A DNA stretch of 64,000 nucleotides from Photobacterium lutimaris (GTDB taxonomy: Bacteria > Pseudomonadota > Gammaproteobacteria > Enterobacterales > Vibrionaceae), in assembly GCF_003025555.1 (NCBI RefSeq), contig NZ_PYMH01000001.1, positions 124,001-188,000 of the forward strand. The letters run 5' to 3'. The position numbers were made by a program, and so were the translations under genes. The notes beneath the pieces are model-generated. The model ran no database searches. It saw nothing but the letters and a program-made list of their open reading frames with translations, and was not told the origin of the DNA. Positions 1-8,748 of the stretch are shown piece after piece (within the stretch, counting starts at the first letter, position 1; each line of letters begins with the position of its first letter).

Positions 1-876
1 CTGATTGATCATAGACTCTGCGGTGTTGCCCATGAGGAAACCGGCAATACCGGTACGTGAGAGTGAGCCCAGAATGACGACATCGACGCCTTTAGCAGAG
101 GCATATAGAGGTAGTACTTCCCGCGCTTCACCTTCTACGATTTCTATCTTGGTATTAACCGTACTCTTTGAGTGAGGGGTTAATAAAGACTTCAGTCGCT
201 CGATCCTTTCATTTTTCATTTTCCGCGAGAGCTGCTCGATATCGTTATCGTCATAGCCACTCCACTTTCTCAGATAGCCTTCAGAGTCGAGTCGCCATGC
301 ATGACATAGCGTTAAATCGGCACCGGTTATTTCGCAATACTCCAACGCCAGCGCAACGAGTTTGGTATTAAAGTCCTGATACTCAATATTGCTAAGGTCT
401 ATAGCCGCTACAACGTGATCTATCGGTTTGGAATAAGAGCTGATTGACCAGATAGGAATTTCCGATTTTCGGATGATGTTTAAGGTATTGCGACCTCGTT
501 GGCAGGCCAACTTCTTGTCATCCCTTGTGGAATCAATAACCACCATACTGACTTGTGATGCTTTGGCTTCTTTGACTATTTCTATGTGTGGAATACCAAT
601 GCGAACCAGGGTTTTGAAGGTAATGTTGGGGTATTGAATATGCAGTACTTCAACATGATGCTGAAGTTGCTTATGGAAAAACTTCTCCGCTTCATCAATG
701 ATATTGACCGCGGTATTTGAATGCACAGCCACTTCCTTTAACTCGCATAACTCTTCAATCACGGTTAATAGGGTGACTTGTGCAGAACATTGATTAGCAA
801 ACCAAAATGCCTGATGAAAGGAATCATTAAGAGGTTGCTCAGGAGCAATGGTAACCAATAGTCGATTGAGTTTCAT
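1..876 (-). CDS. uspE: Tandem universal stress protein, UspE-like (3' end outside window)
   Basis: The frame reads leftwards from an ATG at 874-876 behind a strong AAGGAGG ribosome site (complement of 881-887) and stays open for 292 codons to the window edge, so the C-terminus is missing. Two Usp domains are visible: residues 1 to about 145, opening with the beta strand KLNRLLVTIAP, and a second from about 150. The second ends with the nucleotide-loop pattern GSLSRTGIAGFLMGNTAE. E. coli UspE is 316 residues with the same tandem layout, so only about 20-25 residues should be lost. Proteins of this family are cytoplasmic and linked to stress survival and motility; the exact role here is inference. 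Confidence 0.85.
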   Translation of the reverse strand, partial: MKLNRLLVTIAPEQPLNDSFHQAFWFANQCSAQVTLLTVIEELCELKEVAVHSNTAVNIIDEAEKFFHKQLQHHVEVLHIQYPNITFKTLVRIGIPHIEIVKEAKASQVSMVVIDSTRDDKKLACQRGRNTLNIIRKSEIPIWSISSYSKPIDHVVAAIDLSNIEYQDFNTKLVALALEYCEITGADLTLCHAWRLDSEGYLRKWSGYDDNDIEQLSRKMKNERIERLKSLLTPHSKSTVNTKIEIVEGEAREVLPLYASAKGVDVVILGSLSRTGIAGFLMGNTAESMINQ

Positions 877-1042
877 AATGCCTCCTTAAACATGCACAAA
901 AGTTGTGGTAATAAGTTTTAGTGTATATCGGTTGTTTTTTTATTGCCTGCTTGGTTCATGTTTGGTAACAGAAAAACGCATTTATGAGACGGATATGAGC
1001 GGTCGATCGACTTTGACCCGTGGAGGGTTAAAAAATATCTCT

Positions 1043-1062
1043 GTGGCCACCAGATAGTGGCC
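1043..1062 (-). terminator. Hairpin downstream of the Lrp-type gene
   Basis: GGCCAC and GTGGCC arms flank a short loop, and on the minus strand a run of six T follows about ten bases further on. It is placed just beyond the stop codon of the Lrp-family gene. The T-run is displaced, so this is a weak terminator call. Confidence 0.35.
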
Positions 1063-1109
1063 TAAAGGATCTGTGATGTTGCCTTGACTAAATAGTCATT
1101 CTAATGAGT

Positions 1110-1589
1110 TTACATACTGTCTATTGGTAGTTTATGGGTGTTTTTTATTTCTTTAATTGCAATACTCGAATTTATAGATGTGACATGGGGAATACACCGG
1201 AGCATTGAAACTCTCTCGTAGTATTGTTCAAGATCACGAGCAATAACCTGTACGACGTAGTCAGAGTCACCGGCAATGCAAAAACACATTAAGACCCAAT
1301 CGAGCTGCTCTATTTCCTTTTCGAATTGTTCGGTGTCTTCAACGTGATGACTGGCTAATTGGATTTGGCTGAAACCAATCACAGATAGATTGAAAGCCTT
1401 CTTGTTCAGAAGTGCGCCATATCCAGAGATGTAGCCTTCTTTTTCCAACTTTTTCCATCTTCGCCAGCATGGTGTTTCGCTGATATTCACTTTGTCAGAC
1501 AGCTCGCCGATAGTAATACGGCAGTCTGATTGCAAGGTATTGAGGATCTCAATATCTGTTCGAGAAAGTGCTGAGGAATAATTTTTCAC
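1110..1589 (-). CDS. Lrp/AsnC family transcriptional regulator
   Basis: 159 residues, the usual length for the family. Residues about 8-60 form an AsnC-type winged helix-turn-helix (LSRTDIEILNTLQSDCRITI, then SDKVNISETPCWRRWKKLEK). The rest is a RAM ligand-binding domain, with the typical stretch about loss of signal fidelity, GDSDYVVQVIARDLEQYY. It is divergent from a LysE/RhtB amino-acid exporter 161 bases away, the classic arrangement in which the regulator senses an amino acid and switches on its exporter. The ligand cannot be read from the sequence. The family is clear; the target is inference from position. Confidence 0.9.
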   Translation of the reverse strand: MKNYSSALSRTDIEILNTLQSDCRITIGELSDKVNISETPCWRRWKKLEKEGYISGYGALLNKKAFNLSVIGFSQIQLASHHVEDTEQFEKEIEQLDWVLMCFCIAGDSDYVVQVIARDLEQYYERVSMLRCIPHVTSINSSIAIKEIKNTHKLPIDSM

Positions 1590-1750
1590 ATTTATACCTG
1601 TAGTGGAAATAATATTTCTAATTCATAGGAAAACTAAGGCTAAATGGCAATGCTCTTGCTGCGATAGCGTGAAACAATACTCAAAATAATGAATGGTGAG
1701 GCGAGGATTTTGGCTTTTATTTCATTTTCACGTTAGGCAGGAGGCTTACA

Positions 1751-2347
1751 ATGATTGAGTTATACACTTTGATTGCGATTACATTGGTGACTGTTATTAC
1801 TCCTGGCCCCGATTTTCTGATTGTGGCACGAAATACCATGGTAGGTTCAAGGAAAGCGGGAATGAAAACCGCCTTTGGGATCTCAACGGCAATTTGGGTT
1901 CATATTGCTTACTCGATTGTTATTGTTAACTTAGCTTCAGCCCATTCCGTGTGGGTAGTGAACATGATGAAATATGCCGGTGCTGGTTATTTATTTTATC
2001 TCGGGATTAATGCTTTAAAGAGCCAAGCAGGGTCAGTGGTTGCTCTCGCTGAGACGGTGAGCTCCAGACATTACTGGCGACAAGGATTTATCAATAATGT
2101 GTTGAACCCCAAGGCAACGCTGTTTTTCTTGAGTGTCTTTAGCCAATTAATATCGCCTAGCACTGAGATCATGGTTCAACTTGGCTATGGCGTAGTCATT
2201 ACCTTGATTTGTTTGTGCTGGTTCTCTCTTGTCACTGTGCTGCTATCGGTACCGAGGGTAACGCCGTATCTAAATAAGGTGATGTCGCCCTTTGAAAAAG
2301 TAGCAGGGGTGTTGTTTATCAGTTTTGCTGTGGCGATTGTGATTTAA
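1751..2347 (+). CDS. LysE/RhtB family amino-acid exporter
   Basis: 198 residues with about six hydrophobic segments. The N-terminal LysE-family signature is clear: TLIAITLVTVITPGPDFLIV, then GSRKAGMKTAFGISTAIWVH and the internal NVLNPKATLFFLSVFSQ motif. Members export amino acids or homoserine-type compounds across the inner membrane. A GGCAGGAGG ribosome site sits about ten bases before the ATG. The divergent Lrp-type gene is the likely regulator. The substrate cannot be told from sequence. Confidence 0.9.
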   Translation: MIELYTLIAITLVTVITPGPDFLIVARNTMVGSRKAGMKTAFGISTAIWVHIAYSIVIVNLASAHSVWVVNMMKYAGAGYLFYLGINALKSQAGSVVALAETVSSRHYWRQGFINNVLNPKATLFFLSVFSQLISPSTEIMVQLGYGVVITLICLCWFSLVTVLLSVPRVTPYLNKVMSPFEKVAGVLFISFAVAIVI

Positions 2348-2370
2348 TTAGGCCCCCAGAGGGGGCCTAA
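2348..2370. terminator. Perfect 10-bp hairpin between convergent lysE-type gene and qnr
   Basis: TTAGGCCCCC and GGGGGCCTAA pair perfectly over ten bases around an AGA loop. It lies between the two convergent stop codons, so it could end transcription from both sides. There is no real T-run on either strand, which lowers certainty. Confidence 0.6.
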
Positions 2371-2373
2371 CGA

Positions 2374-3024
2374 TTAACCGGCCGTCACAATCAAGCCCAA
2401 CGGTTCGAGTAGTTGCTCTTGTTGCCAGTCACAGATCATGACCCCTTTGAGGTTCACTCGTCTTGGGTCTAGTCCGGTTAAATCAACATGGCAGAGATTG
2501 CACTCCTCAACATCAAATTGCCCCCAGGTCTCTGGCGAGAATTCTCCTCGGCTAAGATCTGAGCCTTTGAGTGAAGCACCTAATAAGTTGGCACCGGTCC
2601 AGCGGTTTTCGAATAACTCACATTGTTCTAATTTTTGGTTTTCGAGATTGGCATAGGCCAAGTTGCTAGCCGAAATATAGGCCGAGCAAAAGTAGTTATT
2701 TTGAGTCAGGTAGTTGGCAAAGCTAGCAAGGGAGAAGTTAGCTCCTTTCAAATTACAGGCTCGTATCTCGATGCCAAAACATTGTGCGCCTCGGAAGTTT
2801 GCCATGCTGAGGTTACAGTCTTTGAAGCTGGCCTCTCTGAGTTTGGTATATTCAAAGCGGCATCCTTCGACGTCACCCCGCTCGATGAACTGACAAGCGA
2901 TGAATTCAGCCTCACTGAAGTTGGCTCTGCTGAAGTTGCAGCGGATGAAGGTACAGTTTTCGAACTGGGTATATTCAAAGTCTTGGTGGGAAAAATCGTG
3001 GTCGATATAGGTTTGGTCTTTCAT
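2374..3024 (-). CDS. qnr: Qnr-type pentapeptide repeat protein (chromosomal)
   Basis: With the ATG at 3022-3024 the product is 216 residues, matching the 214-219 of Qnr proteins; an upstream GTG at 3099 would add 25 residues with no counterpart in the family. The body is a run of A(D/N)LXX pentapeptides forming a right-handed beta helix. It keeps Qnr-specific landmarks: ERGDVEGCRFEY, the NNYFCSAYISASNLAYANL stretch around loop B, KCELFENRW-type CELFENRWTGANL, GLDPRRVNL, and the C-terminal dimer helix WQQEQLLEPLGLIV. Qnr proteins bind DNA gyrase and topoisomerase IV and lower quinolone susceptibility. Chromosomal homologues are known in Vibrio, Photobacterium and Shewanella; the native role is unsettled. 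I see no good ribosome site at this start and no LexA box upstream. Confidence 0.9.
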   Translation of the reverse strand: MKDQTYIDHDFSHQDFEYTQFENCTFIRCNFSRANFSEAEFIACQFIERGDVEGCRFEYTKLREASFKDCNLSMANFRGAQCFGIEIRACNLKGANFSLASFANYLTQNNYFCSAYISASNLAYANLENQKLEQCELFENRWTGANLLGASLKGSDLSRGEFSPETWGQFDVEECNLCHVDLTGLDPRRVNLKGVMICDWQQEQLLEPLGLIVTAG

Positions 3025-3492
3025 TAGAAGTTGCCAGTCTTTGTTGTCTTTATGAAGGCAGGTTACCTGCAATAATGGTTGTAAAGCCAGAAAAATCACT
3101 GCTAAAAAACAACTTTTTTGGCGGTGTAAAAATGGCGAATATAAGGGCTAAAAATAACAACCTGGGAGGCTTTCTGGGATTAATCGGATGTCCGGTGGTG
3201 TTTTTTGATTTGATTAAGCACAGGGATTTTAGGTGGGTTAAATTAGGCATGATAGGAAACGGTACTTTTACTTTAGCTGCTGGCTAATATTTCAATATCG
3301 GTGTGGTTGAAATTTCATCGCGGGTGTCTCCAGCCTTCTTGGAGTAGACCGATGATTTCGGCTCGTTGATCTGTTACCTCCATCACTCTTTATCAACTTG
3401 AAACAAAAATGTGACTAGCCCCTGCATCCCTCGGCATGGTTTAATTGCACAATATTCAAAAGAACAAATAACAATAGACTTCAGGGACTAAC
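3025..3492. other. Intergenic region between divergent qnr and traF-like gene
   Basis: 468 bases carrying the two divergent promoters. A 70-codon frame at 3075-3287 has no ribosome site and no recognisable protein. I looked for a CTGT-N8-ACAG SOS box upstream of qnr and saw none. No other clear motif. Confidence 0.4.
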
Positions 3493-4641
3493 ATGGTAAC
3501 AGTGAAAAGAGCAGCAGCAGGGATAGCAATGGCTTTTTTGTCGTACTCAGCAGCGGCTTCAAACACGCTCTCTGATACGCGCAGTGTTGGTATGGGTGGC
3601 GTTGGCGTTGCATCTGCCAACTACCTGACGGCAAGCTTTCATAATCCGGCATTGGCAACGCAGAATAAACGCCATGATCGTTTTGGGATGATCCTCCCGG
3701 TAGTAGGAGCTCGCGTATACGATGGCGGTGATCTACATGACCGAGTAGATGCGTTTCAGGATTTGAATGATCTATTGGCCGCAAACCCCAATGACCCTGC
3801 TCTGCAGGAACAATGGAGAGCGGCACTGCTAGATCTAGATAATGAGCGTATTGATGGTGATGTTAATGTTGGAATGGTCATTGCTATCCCTAACCGTTTG
3901 GTCAGTACCAACTTCTTTGTGTCTAGCCATGCCATGGCGTTGTTGACAACGGATATTGACGAGAACGATCTCAACCACAATCAGATCGTGAATTCTAATG
4001 CTCAGGGCGTTATGGGTGGAACGGTCGATATTGGCTTTACCTTTGCCAAAGAGTTTATCTTTTTAGATCGCGACCTAAGCTTGGGTATTTCGCCGAAGTT
4101 CCAACAACTATTGGCTTATAATTATCAAGATAACATCGATACTTTCGATGATGATGATTTTGATTTTAGTTCTGATTATGTCGATAAGTCTGCGTTTAAT
4201 GCCGATGTAGGGGCCGCTTATGCGCTAAGCCGAAATGTGATGCTGGGCTTGAGTGCGCAGAACGTATTCTCTCAGTCACTAAAAACCAATATTAGCAACG
4301 GGAACCAAGCGACTTTTGACGTTAATGCCCAATATACTGCAGCGGTTGCTTATAATCACCCACGTTTCACTGTAGCAGCAGATGTCGATTTAAACAGCAA
4401 TAAGCCATTTAAAGAGCAGGCTTACAAAACCCAGTTTGCCCGTATCGGTTTTGAAGCGGATGCATGGCGTTTGGCTCAGTTGCGTTTGGGCTACATCCAT
4501 AGCATGACTGATTATGCCGATGATCTGTTTACTGCTGGTATTGGCTTGAAGCCCTTTGGCAAGTTCGGGTTAGATATCGCAGCTATTTATGGCAATGAAG
4601 ATAACTACGGTGCATCAGCCCAGTTAGTTTTCCACTTTTAG
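3493..4641 (+). CDS. TraF_2-type outer-membrane beta-barrel protein
   Basis: 382 residues with a signal peptide ending near residue 22 (AMAFLSYSAAAS). The mature start RSVGMGGVGVASANYLTASF and HNPAL are typical of the family named after F-plasmid TraF (PF13729), which resembles FadL/OmpP1 barrels. Alternating amphipathic strands run to the end, and the last residues QLVFHF form a terminal beta signal with a final Phe. AGGGA lies about nine bases before the ATG. It stands alone, with no conjugation genes nearby, so the transfer-protein name is misleading. The role is unknown; outer-membrane placement is inferred. Confidence 0.75.
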   Translation: MVTVKRAAAGIAMAFLSYSAAASNTLSDTRSVGMGGVGVASANYLTASFHNPALATQNKRHDRFGMILPVVGARVYDGGDLHDRVDAFQDLNDLLAANPNDPALQEQWRAALLDLDNERIDGDVNVGMVIAIPNRLVSTNFFVSSHAMALLTTDIDENDLNHNQIVNSNAQGVMGGTVDIGFTFAKEFIFLDRDLSLGISPKFQQLLAYNYQDNIDTFDDDDFDFSSDYVDKSAFNADVGAAYALSRNVMLGLSAQNVFSQSLKTNISNGNQATFDVNAQYTAAVAYNHPRFTVAADVDLNSNKPFKEQAYKTQFARIGFEADAWRLAQLRLGYIHSMTDYADDLFTAGIGLKPFGKFGLDIAAIYGNEDNYGASAQLVFHF

Positions 4642-4663
4642 TCTTACCTGAAGTGAAAAAAAT

Positions 4664-4718
4664 AGGCGATTGTTTGTTAGCATTAATCATTGGCTAATTA
4701 TAACAATCGTCTTTTTTT
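4664..4718 (+). terminator. Intrinsic terminator after the traF-like gene
   Basis: A long stem pairs AGGCGATTGTT (4664-4674) with AACAATCGTCT (4702-4712), extended by TTAGC/GCTAA inside, followed by seven T. Confidence 0.85.
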
Positions 4719-4781
4719 GTACCTTTCTTAAATTAAACCGTCATTATTTTGAGTGATCCATGCAGCCTTGTTCCTCAAGGT

Positions 4782-4798
4782 AGTGACACTCTGTCACT
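4782..4798. promoter_or_regulatory. 17-bp palindrome AGTGACActcTGTCACT
   Basis: Two perfect 7-base arms surround CTC. It sits between two convergent genes, away from any start codon, so it is not an obvious operator. It could be a protein-binding site or a short hairpin. Function unknown. Confidence 0.3.
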
Positions 4799-4904
4799 GA
4801 ATTGTCGACGACGGGAAAAGACCTCAGCGGGCTTGGTCTTTGGTTACGGTATTTGAGGACTTTAATCTAAGAGAAGCCATCACGTATGGTAAGAGATTTT
4901 GCCA

Positions 4905-5297
4905 TTAGTGGTCGAGATAAACCACTAACAAGTCGGCTTCAACGGCGTTGGCCAACTTGGGTACTGATGAGAATAGCCGGCTGAAGAATTTATGATGATG
5001 GCCGCAAACCACTAAATCGATATCCATTTCTTTAACAATTCCAGACAGTTTTATATGCAGATCACCAACCACCACCAAGGTGTCTGTAACCGGGTAATCA
5101 CATTGATCCGCCAGTGTTTGTAACTTTTCCTGTAAGGTGCGTTTTTCTTTTTGTTCCAAAACGACTTTATCAACACCGACGTATACAAAGGATAGTTTGC
5201 AGCTGGCCCCTTTAGCTAATGAAACAGCTTTATCAATCACGATTTGGCTGGATTGAGATAAATCAACAGCAACTAAGATATGCTCATAGCTCATCAT
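4905..5297 (-). CDS. Single-domain universal stress protein (UspA family)
   Basis: 130 residues, one Usp domain. The N-terminal strand YEHILVAVDLSQSSQ and the later DIDLVVCGHHHKFFSRLFSSV stretch fit the family, whose ATP-binding members carry G-2x-G-9x-G(S/T). Here that loop is replaced by GHHH and SSVPKLAN, so nucleotide binding is doubtful, as in UspA itself. Two in-frame ATGs open the frame (MMSYEH); the second would shorten it by one residue. It is monocistronic. Confidence 0.85.
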   Translation of the reverse strand: MMSYEHILVAVDLSQSSQIVIDKAVSLAKGASCKLSFVYVGVDKVVLEQKEKRTLQEKLQTLADQCDYPVTDTLVVVGDLHIKLSGIVKEMDIDLVVCGHHHKFFSRLFSSVPKLANAVEADLLVVYLDH

Positions 5298-5424
5298 GTT
5301 TTTCCCCGCTCTTTGTTTTGTGCTGACATTAAGTCTAGCCTCTATTAGGTATTAATCTTGATACCCCCCGTATAACAGCAACTTCTACACTTTAACATTA
5401 TCTTTGATTGCGGGGGCTGTTTGG

Positions 5425-8400
5425 GTGTGGAGCCTGGTTAGAAAGCTCATTTGTTGGCTTGGGCTGTCGCTGTTACTGACATTGGGCGTCGGCGCGCAAA
5501 CGCTGCCGGATATCGACTTTGTTAATAGTGAAATTGAGCGCCTGAACAACGAGAACCCCAAAGATGAAAATCTACTCCGCCAGTATCAAAGCTTGGCTCA
5601 AAGCTTGAGTGATCAGAACGCCTTGGTACAAGAGCAAGCTAAGCTACGGGCTCTCGTTACCCAGTTTCCGCAACAGAGAAGGCTTCTTCGTCAGAAGATC
5701 AATGAGGCCGAACAACTTCCCGTTTTTCAAACAGAGCAACTGGAAACCTACGAAGATTTATCACAAGCGCTGGCAAGGTTGCGAGCTTCGCTCAGTGAAT
5801 GGCAAACCGCGAGGAAGGACAATGCCGAACAACGGAAGAGACTCAATGATTCCAGGGTTTCGTTACCCAATGAAATCGTCAGCCTCAATACCCAGCTGGA
5901 ACAGGCGTCGCTAACTGTCAGTGAAAGTACGGATAAGCTGCAATCATGGTTGGCTCTGGCCAATGTTGCGACTCTCCAGCAAGAAAAAGAGCAAAAACTG
6001 TTGGCGCAGCAGACGTTGGATGAACGCAGTGAACTACTACAGCTAGCGCAGGACTTTCTGGTAAAGAAAATAGACGTGGCAACGCCCTTACAGGCCGAGC
6101 TGCAAAGACGTTTGACCGAGATAGAGCAGGGTTCGGCTAGGGCTTTGATAGCCAAAGCCGCGCAGCTCAATTCAGAGCTTCATAATTCAACGGGGGGACC
6201 TGAGGAAAGCATCAAAACACTGCAGGAGCAAGCAGCCAAACAGTTGAAGCTTGCGAAAGAGCTAGAGCGGGTTTTGCTCCGTGTGGATGACGCGCGTATT
6301 GAGATTCACCGTATCCAAGCCGAAAGGCAAAGCCTCAACGATGAACAAGTACTCATCAAGAATAATTTGGACTGGCTGAGAGAGAGTACCGCATTCGGCG
6401 CTTCAATCCGGGCACAATTACAGCGCTTGCCAAGTCGTGTTTCCGTCAGTGCCATTCCGGATCAAATTGCCAATGCCCATATCCGAAAATATGAGATCAG
6501 CCAACTTCGGACCGATACCGCTTTCGGCGACCAAGAGGGTAGCAGTACGATTATTCAGGAGGCTGATTCTGAGGTTGCTTTAAAGCTCAAGAAGCTACAC
6601 CAAGAGCTTCTGGAACGGCTTAAACAAGAGTATGACAAACTGATCACCGAATTGAGCCGCCTTCAGGCCGCGAGCATCCAATATAAGGATGAAGTGACTA
6701 CTGCCCGTTCTTTTCTACGTGAGCAGCAATTGTGGATACGCAGTAATCTGCCGTTATGGAAGAACCTCACGCGTTTTGAGATGAATGTGTGGTTCGGTGC
6801 CCATACGCCCCTAAAGGTCCTGTTCGATCGGACGACACAACAACAACAGATGACATTGGCGTTATCTATCGCTGCTTATACGCTGATCTTCATTTTTGTG
6901 AGAATAAAGCTATCGCGCCAAGGTGATCAATACCGCTTGGAATACAAAAGTCTGTTTGGCCACCCGCTGAAGGATAAATTCCGTTACACCTTGATTCTCT
7001 TTTCATTAGCCTTGCTCTGGGCGATTATTTGGCCACTGTGGTATGGATTGACCGCCCTTGGCATTTATTGGCTTTGGCCGGTGCCCACTTCTGGTGATCT
7101 CCCCTCAGTGATCACTGCCAGTGCATGTGGATTGTTTGTACTGGAACTCTTTCATGGCTTAACTGCGAAGGATGGGGTGCTGGATTTGCATCTTAATTGG
7201 CCATCAGAAATTTGCCGCTACCTCCACCGTGAAAGCCGCCGGCTTCGCTGGCCGTTAATCGTGATTCTGCTTGCCTTGTATTGTTCTGAGCTGGTGTCTG
7301 GCGAGAAGGAAGCCGAAGCATCTCGGGTGCTATTCTTGTTGTTGGTCAGCTGCATGACCTATATCTACGCCTTTTTGTTCAAACGTGAGCGGTTACCCCT
7401 GGTGTTGCCGTCACCGCTACACCAGGGCTTACCGTTGATATTGATCCGCGGTTTAGTTATCGGCTCTTTCTTTGGCATTATGTTGATGTCGATCCTAGGG
7501 CTGTATCTCGCCTCGTGGGTGCTTTTGAATTATCAGCAACTGACGTTGTTCATGATGCTGGGCGTCTTGCTGGTTTACCAGATGGGGGAGCGATGGCTAA
7601 AGTTGGAGCACCGCCAGCTGAGCTATCAACGCCTGTTGGAAAGGCGAGAAGAGCTGATTGCCCAGCAGCAGGAACAAGCCAGTGAGCCGCCAGAGTTGGC
7701 AGAGTTGCGGGAGGTGATGCCAGAAGTCGAAGAAGACAGCCTAGATGCCGAGCAGGTTAGTGAGCAGTCGCTGACCCTGCTAAGGGGACTATCTCTGATT
7801 GGGTTGGTGATTGCCATGTTGACCTTATGGTCGAGTGCTCTTGAGATGACCAGTTGGTTAAGTAAAGTGGTTGTATGGCAGGTGAGTGAAGTGGGTGAAA
7901 CCGGTGTGGTGATGGTAGATATCACGTTGCGGTCGTTGATTTATGCGCTGATCACCTTGCTGGTGACTTTTATTGCGGTGAAAAATTTGCCTGGGATTTT
8001 GGAGTTGCTGGTATTGCGCCGGCTCGATTTATCACCGGGAACAGGCTATGCCGCTACCACTGTTCTGCGTTATCTACTGATGCTGGTGGGGGTGTTCAGT
8101 GCCTGCTCATTAATCGGTTTTCAGTGGTCGAGTTTACAGTGGTTAGTGGCGGCATTCGGGGTCGGGCTGGGCTTTGGCCTGCAGGAGATTTTCGCCAACT
8201 TTATCTCGGGTTTGATCATTCTGTTTGAGCGTCCAATCCGTATCGGTGACATTGTGACGATCAATGATTTATCGGGTACAGTGAGTAAAATCAAAACCCG
8301 GGCGACCACGATCATAGACTGGGATAACAAGGAAATCGTTGTGCCCAACAAGGTTTTCATTACTGAAAAGCTGATCAACTGGTCGCTGACCGATCCTATC

Positions 8401-8727
8401 ACTCGTATCGTGATCCCGGTTGGTGTTGCCTATGGCTCTGATATCGAGCGCGTCGAGCAGCTTCTTTATCAGGCAGCCACTAGCCATCCGCTGGTACTCA
8501 AAGAGCCTCCGCCTTCGGTGTATTTTCTTGCTTTCGGGGCCAGTAGCTTAGATTTTGAATTGCGGGTCTATATCACGGCAATAGAGCACCGCCTATCGAC
8601 TATCCACCTGATCAATAAGAGCATTGACAGTTTGTTTAAAGAGCACGGTATTGAGATAGCCTTTCCGCAATTGGATATCCACGTGAGGGATGTGAATCCG
8701 GAAAAAGGTAAACCGAGCGGCGATTAG
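5425..8727 (+). CDS. mscK: Mechanosensitive channel MscK/KefA
   Basis: About 1100 residues, close to E. coli MscK (1120). Order: signal peptide (LICWLGLSLLLTLGVGAQT); a long periplasmic coiled-coil rich in Gln, Glu and Leu to about residue 450; a central membrane domain with roughly eight segments (about 470-800); a charged linker; and a C-terminal MscS channel with the glycine-rich pore helix AFGVGLGFGLQEIFANFISG and the beta-domain entry FERPIRIGDIV. It releases solutes and potassium from the cytoplasm on hypo-osmotic shock. The start is uncertain: a GTG at 5425 has GGGGG about eight bases upstream, while an in-frame TTG at 5404 has nothing. Confidence 0.9.
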   Translation: MWSLVRKLICWLGLSLLLTLGVGAQTLPDIDFVNSEIERLNNENPKDENLLRQYQSLAQSLSDQNALVQEQAKLRALVTQFPQQRRLLRQKINEAEQLPVFQTEQLETYEDLSQALARLRASLSEWQTARKDNAEQRKRLNDSRVSLPNEIVSLNTQLEQASLTVSESTDKLQSWLALANVATLQQEKEQKLLAQQTLDERSELLQLAQDFLVKKIDVATPLQAELQRRLTEIEQGSARALIAKAAQLNSELHNSTGGPEESIKTLQEQAAKQLKLAKELERVLLRVDDARIEIHRIQAERQSLNDEQVLIKNNLDWLRESTAFGASIRAQLQRLPSRVSVSAIPDQIANAHIRKYEISQLRTDTAFGDQEGSSTIIQEADSEVALKLKKLHQELLERLKQEYDKLITELSRLQAASIQYKDEVTTARSFLREQQLWIRSNLPLWKNLTRFEMNVWFGAHTPLKVLFDRTTQQQQMTLALSIAAYTLIFIFVRIKLSRQGDQYRLEYKSLFGHPLKDKFRYTLILFSLALLWAIIWPLWYGLTALGIYWLWPVPTSGDLPSVITASACGLFVLELFHGLTAKDGVLDLHLNWPSEICRYLHRESRRLRWPLIVILLALYCSELVSGEKEAEASRVLFLLLVSCMTYIYAFLFKRERLPLVLPSPLHQGLPLILIRGLVIGSFFGIMLMSILGLYLASWVLLNYQQLTLFMMLGVLLVYQMGERWLKLEHRQLSYQRLLERREELIAQQQEQASEPPELAELREVMPEVEEDSLDAEQVSEQSLTLLRGLSLIGLVIAMLTLWSSALEMTSWLSKVVVWQVSEVGETGVVMVDITLRSLIYALITLLVTFIAVKNLPGILELLVLRRLDLSPGTGYAATTVLRYLLMLVGVFSACSLIGFQWSSLQWLVAAFGVGLGFGLQEIFANFISGLIILFERPIRIGDIVTINDLSGTVSKIKTRATTIIDWDNKEIVVPNKVFITEKLINWSLTDPITRIVIPVGVAYGSDIERVEQLLYQAATSHPLVLKEPPPSVYFLAFGASSLDFELRVYITAIEHRLSTIHLINKSIDSLFKEHGIEIAFPQLDIHVRDVNPEKGKPSGD

Positions 8728-8748
8728 GGAGCCATACCAGCAAGGGGC

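Noticed and set aside
3075-3287. 70-codon open frame upstream of the traF-like gene
   Set aside because: No ribosome site, no recognisable domain, lies in the divergent promoter region of qnr.
3025-3300. SOS (LexA) box before qnr, as in qnrB and qnrD
   Set aside because: I scanned for CTGT-N8-ACAG and found no acceptable match.
3493-4641. Conjugation or plasmid signal from the TraF name
   Set aside because: The family is a chromosomal outer-membrane barrel in many Vibrionaceae; there are no other transfer genes nearby.
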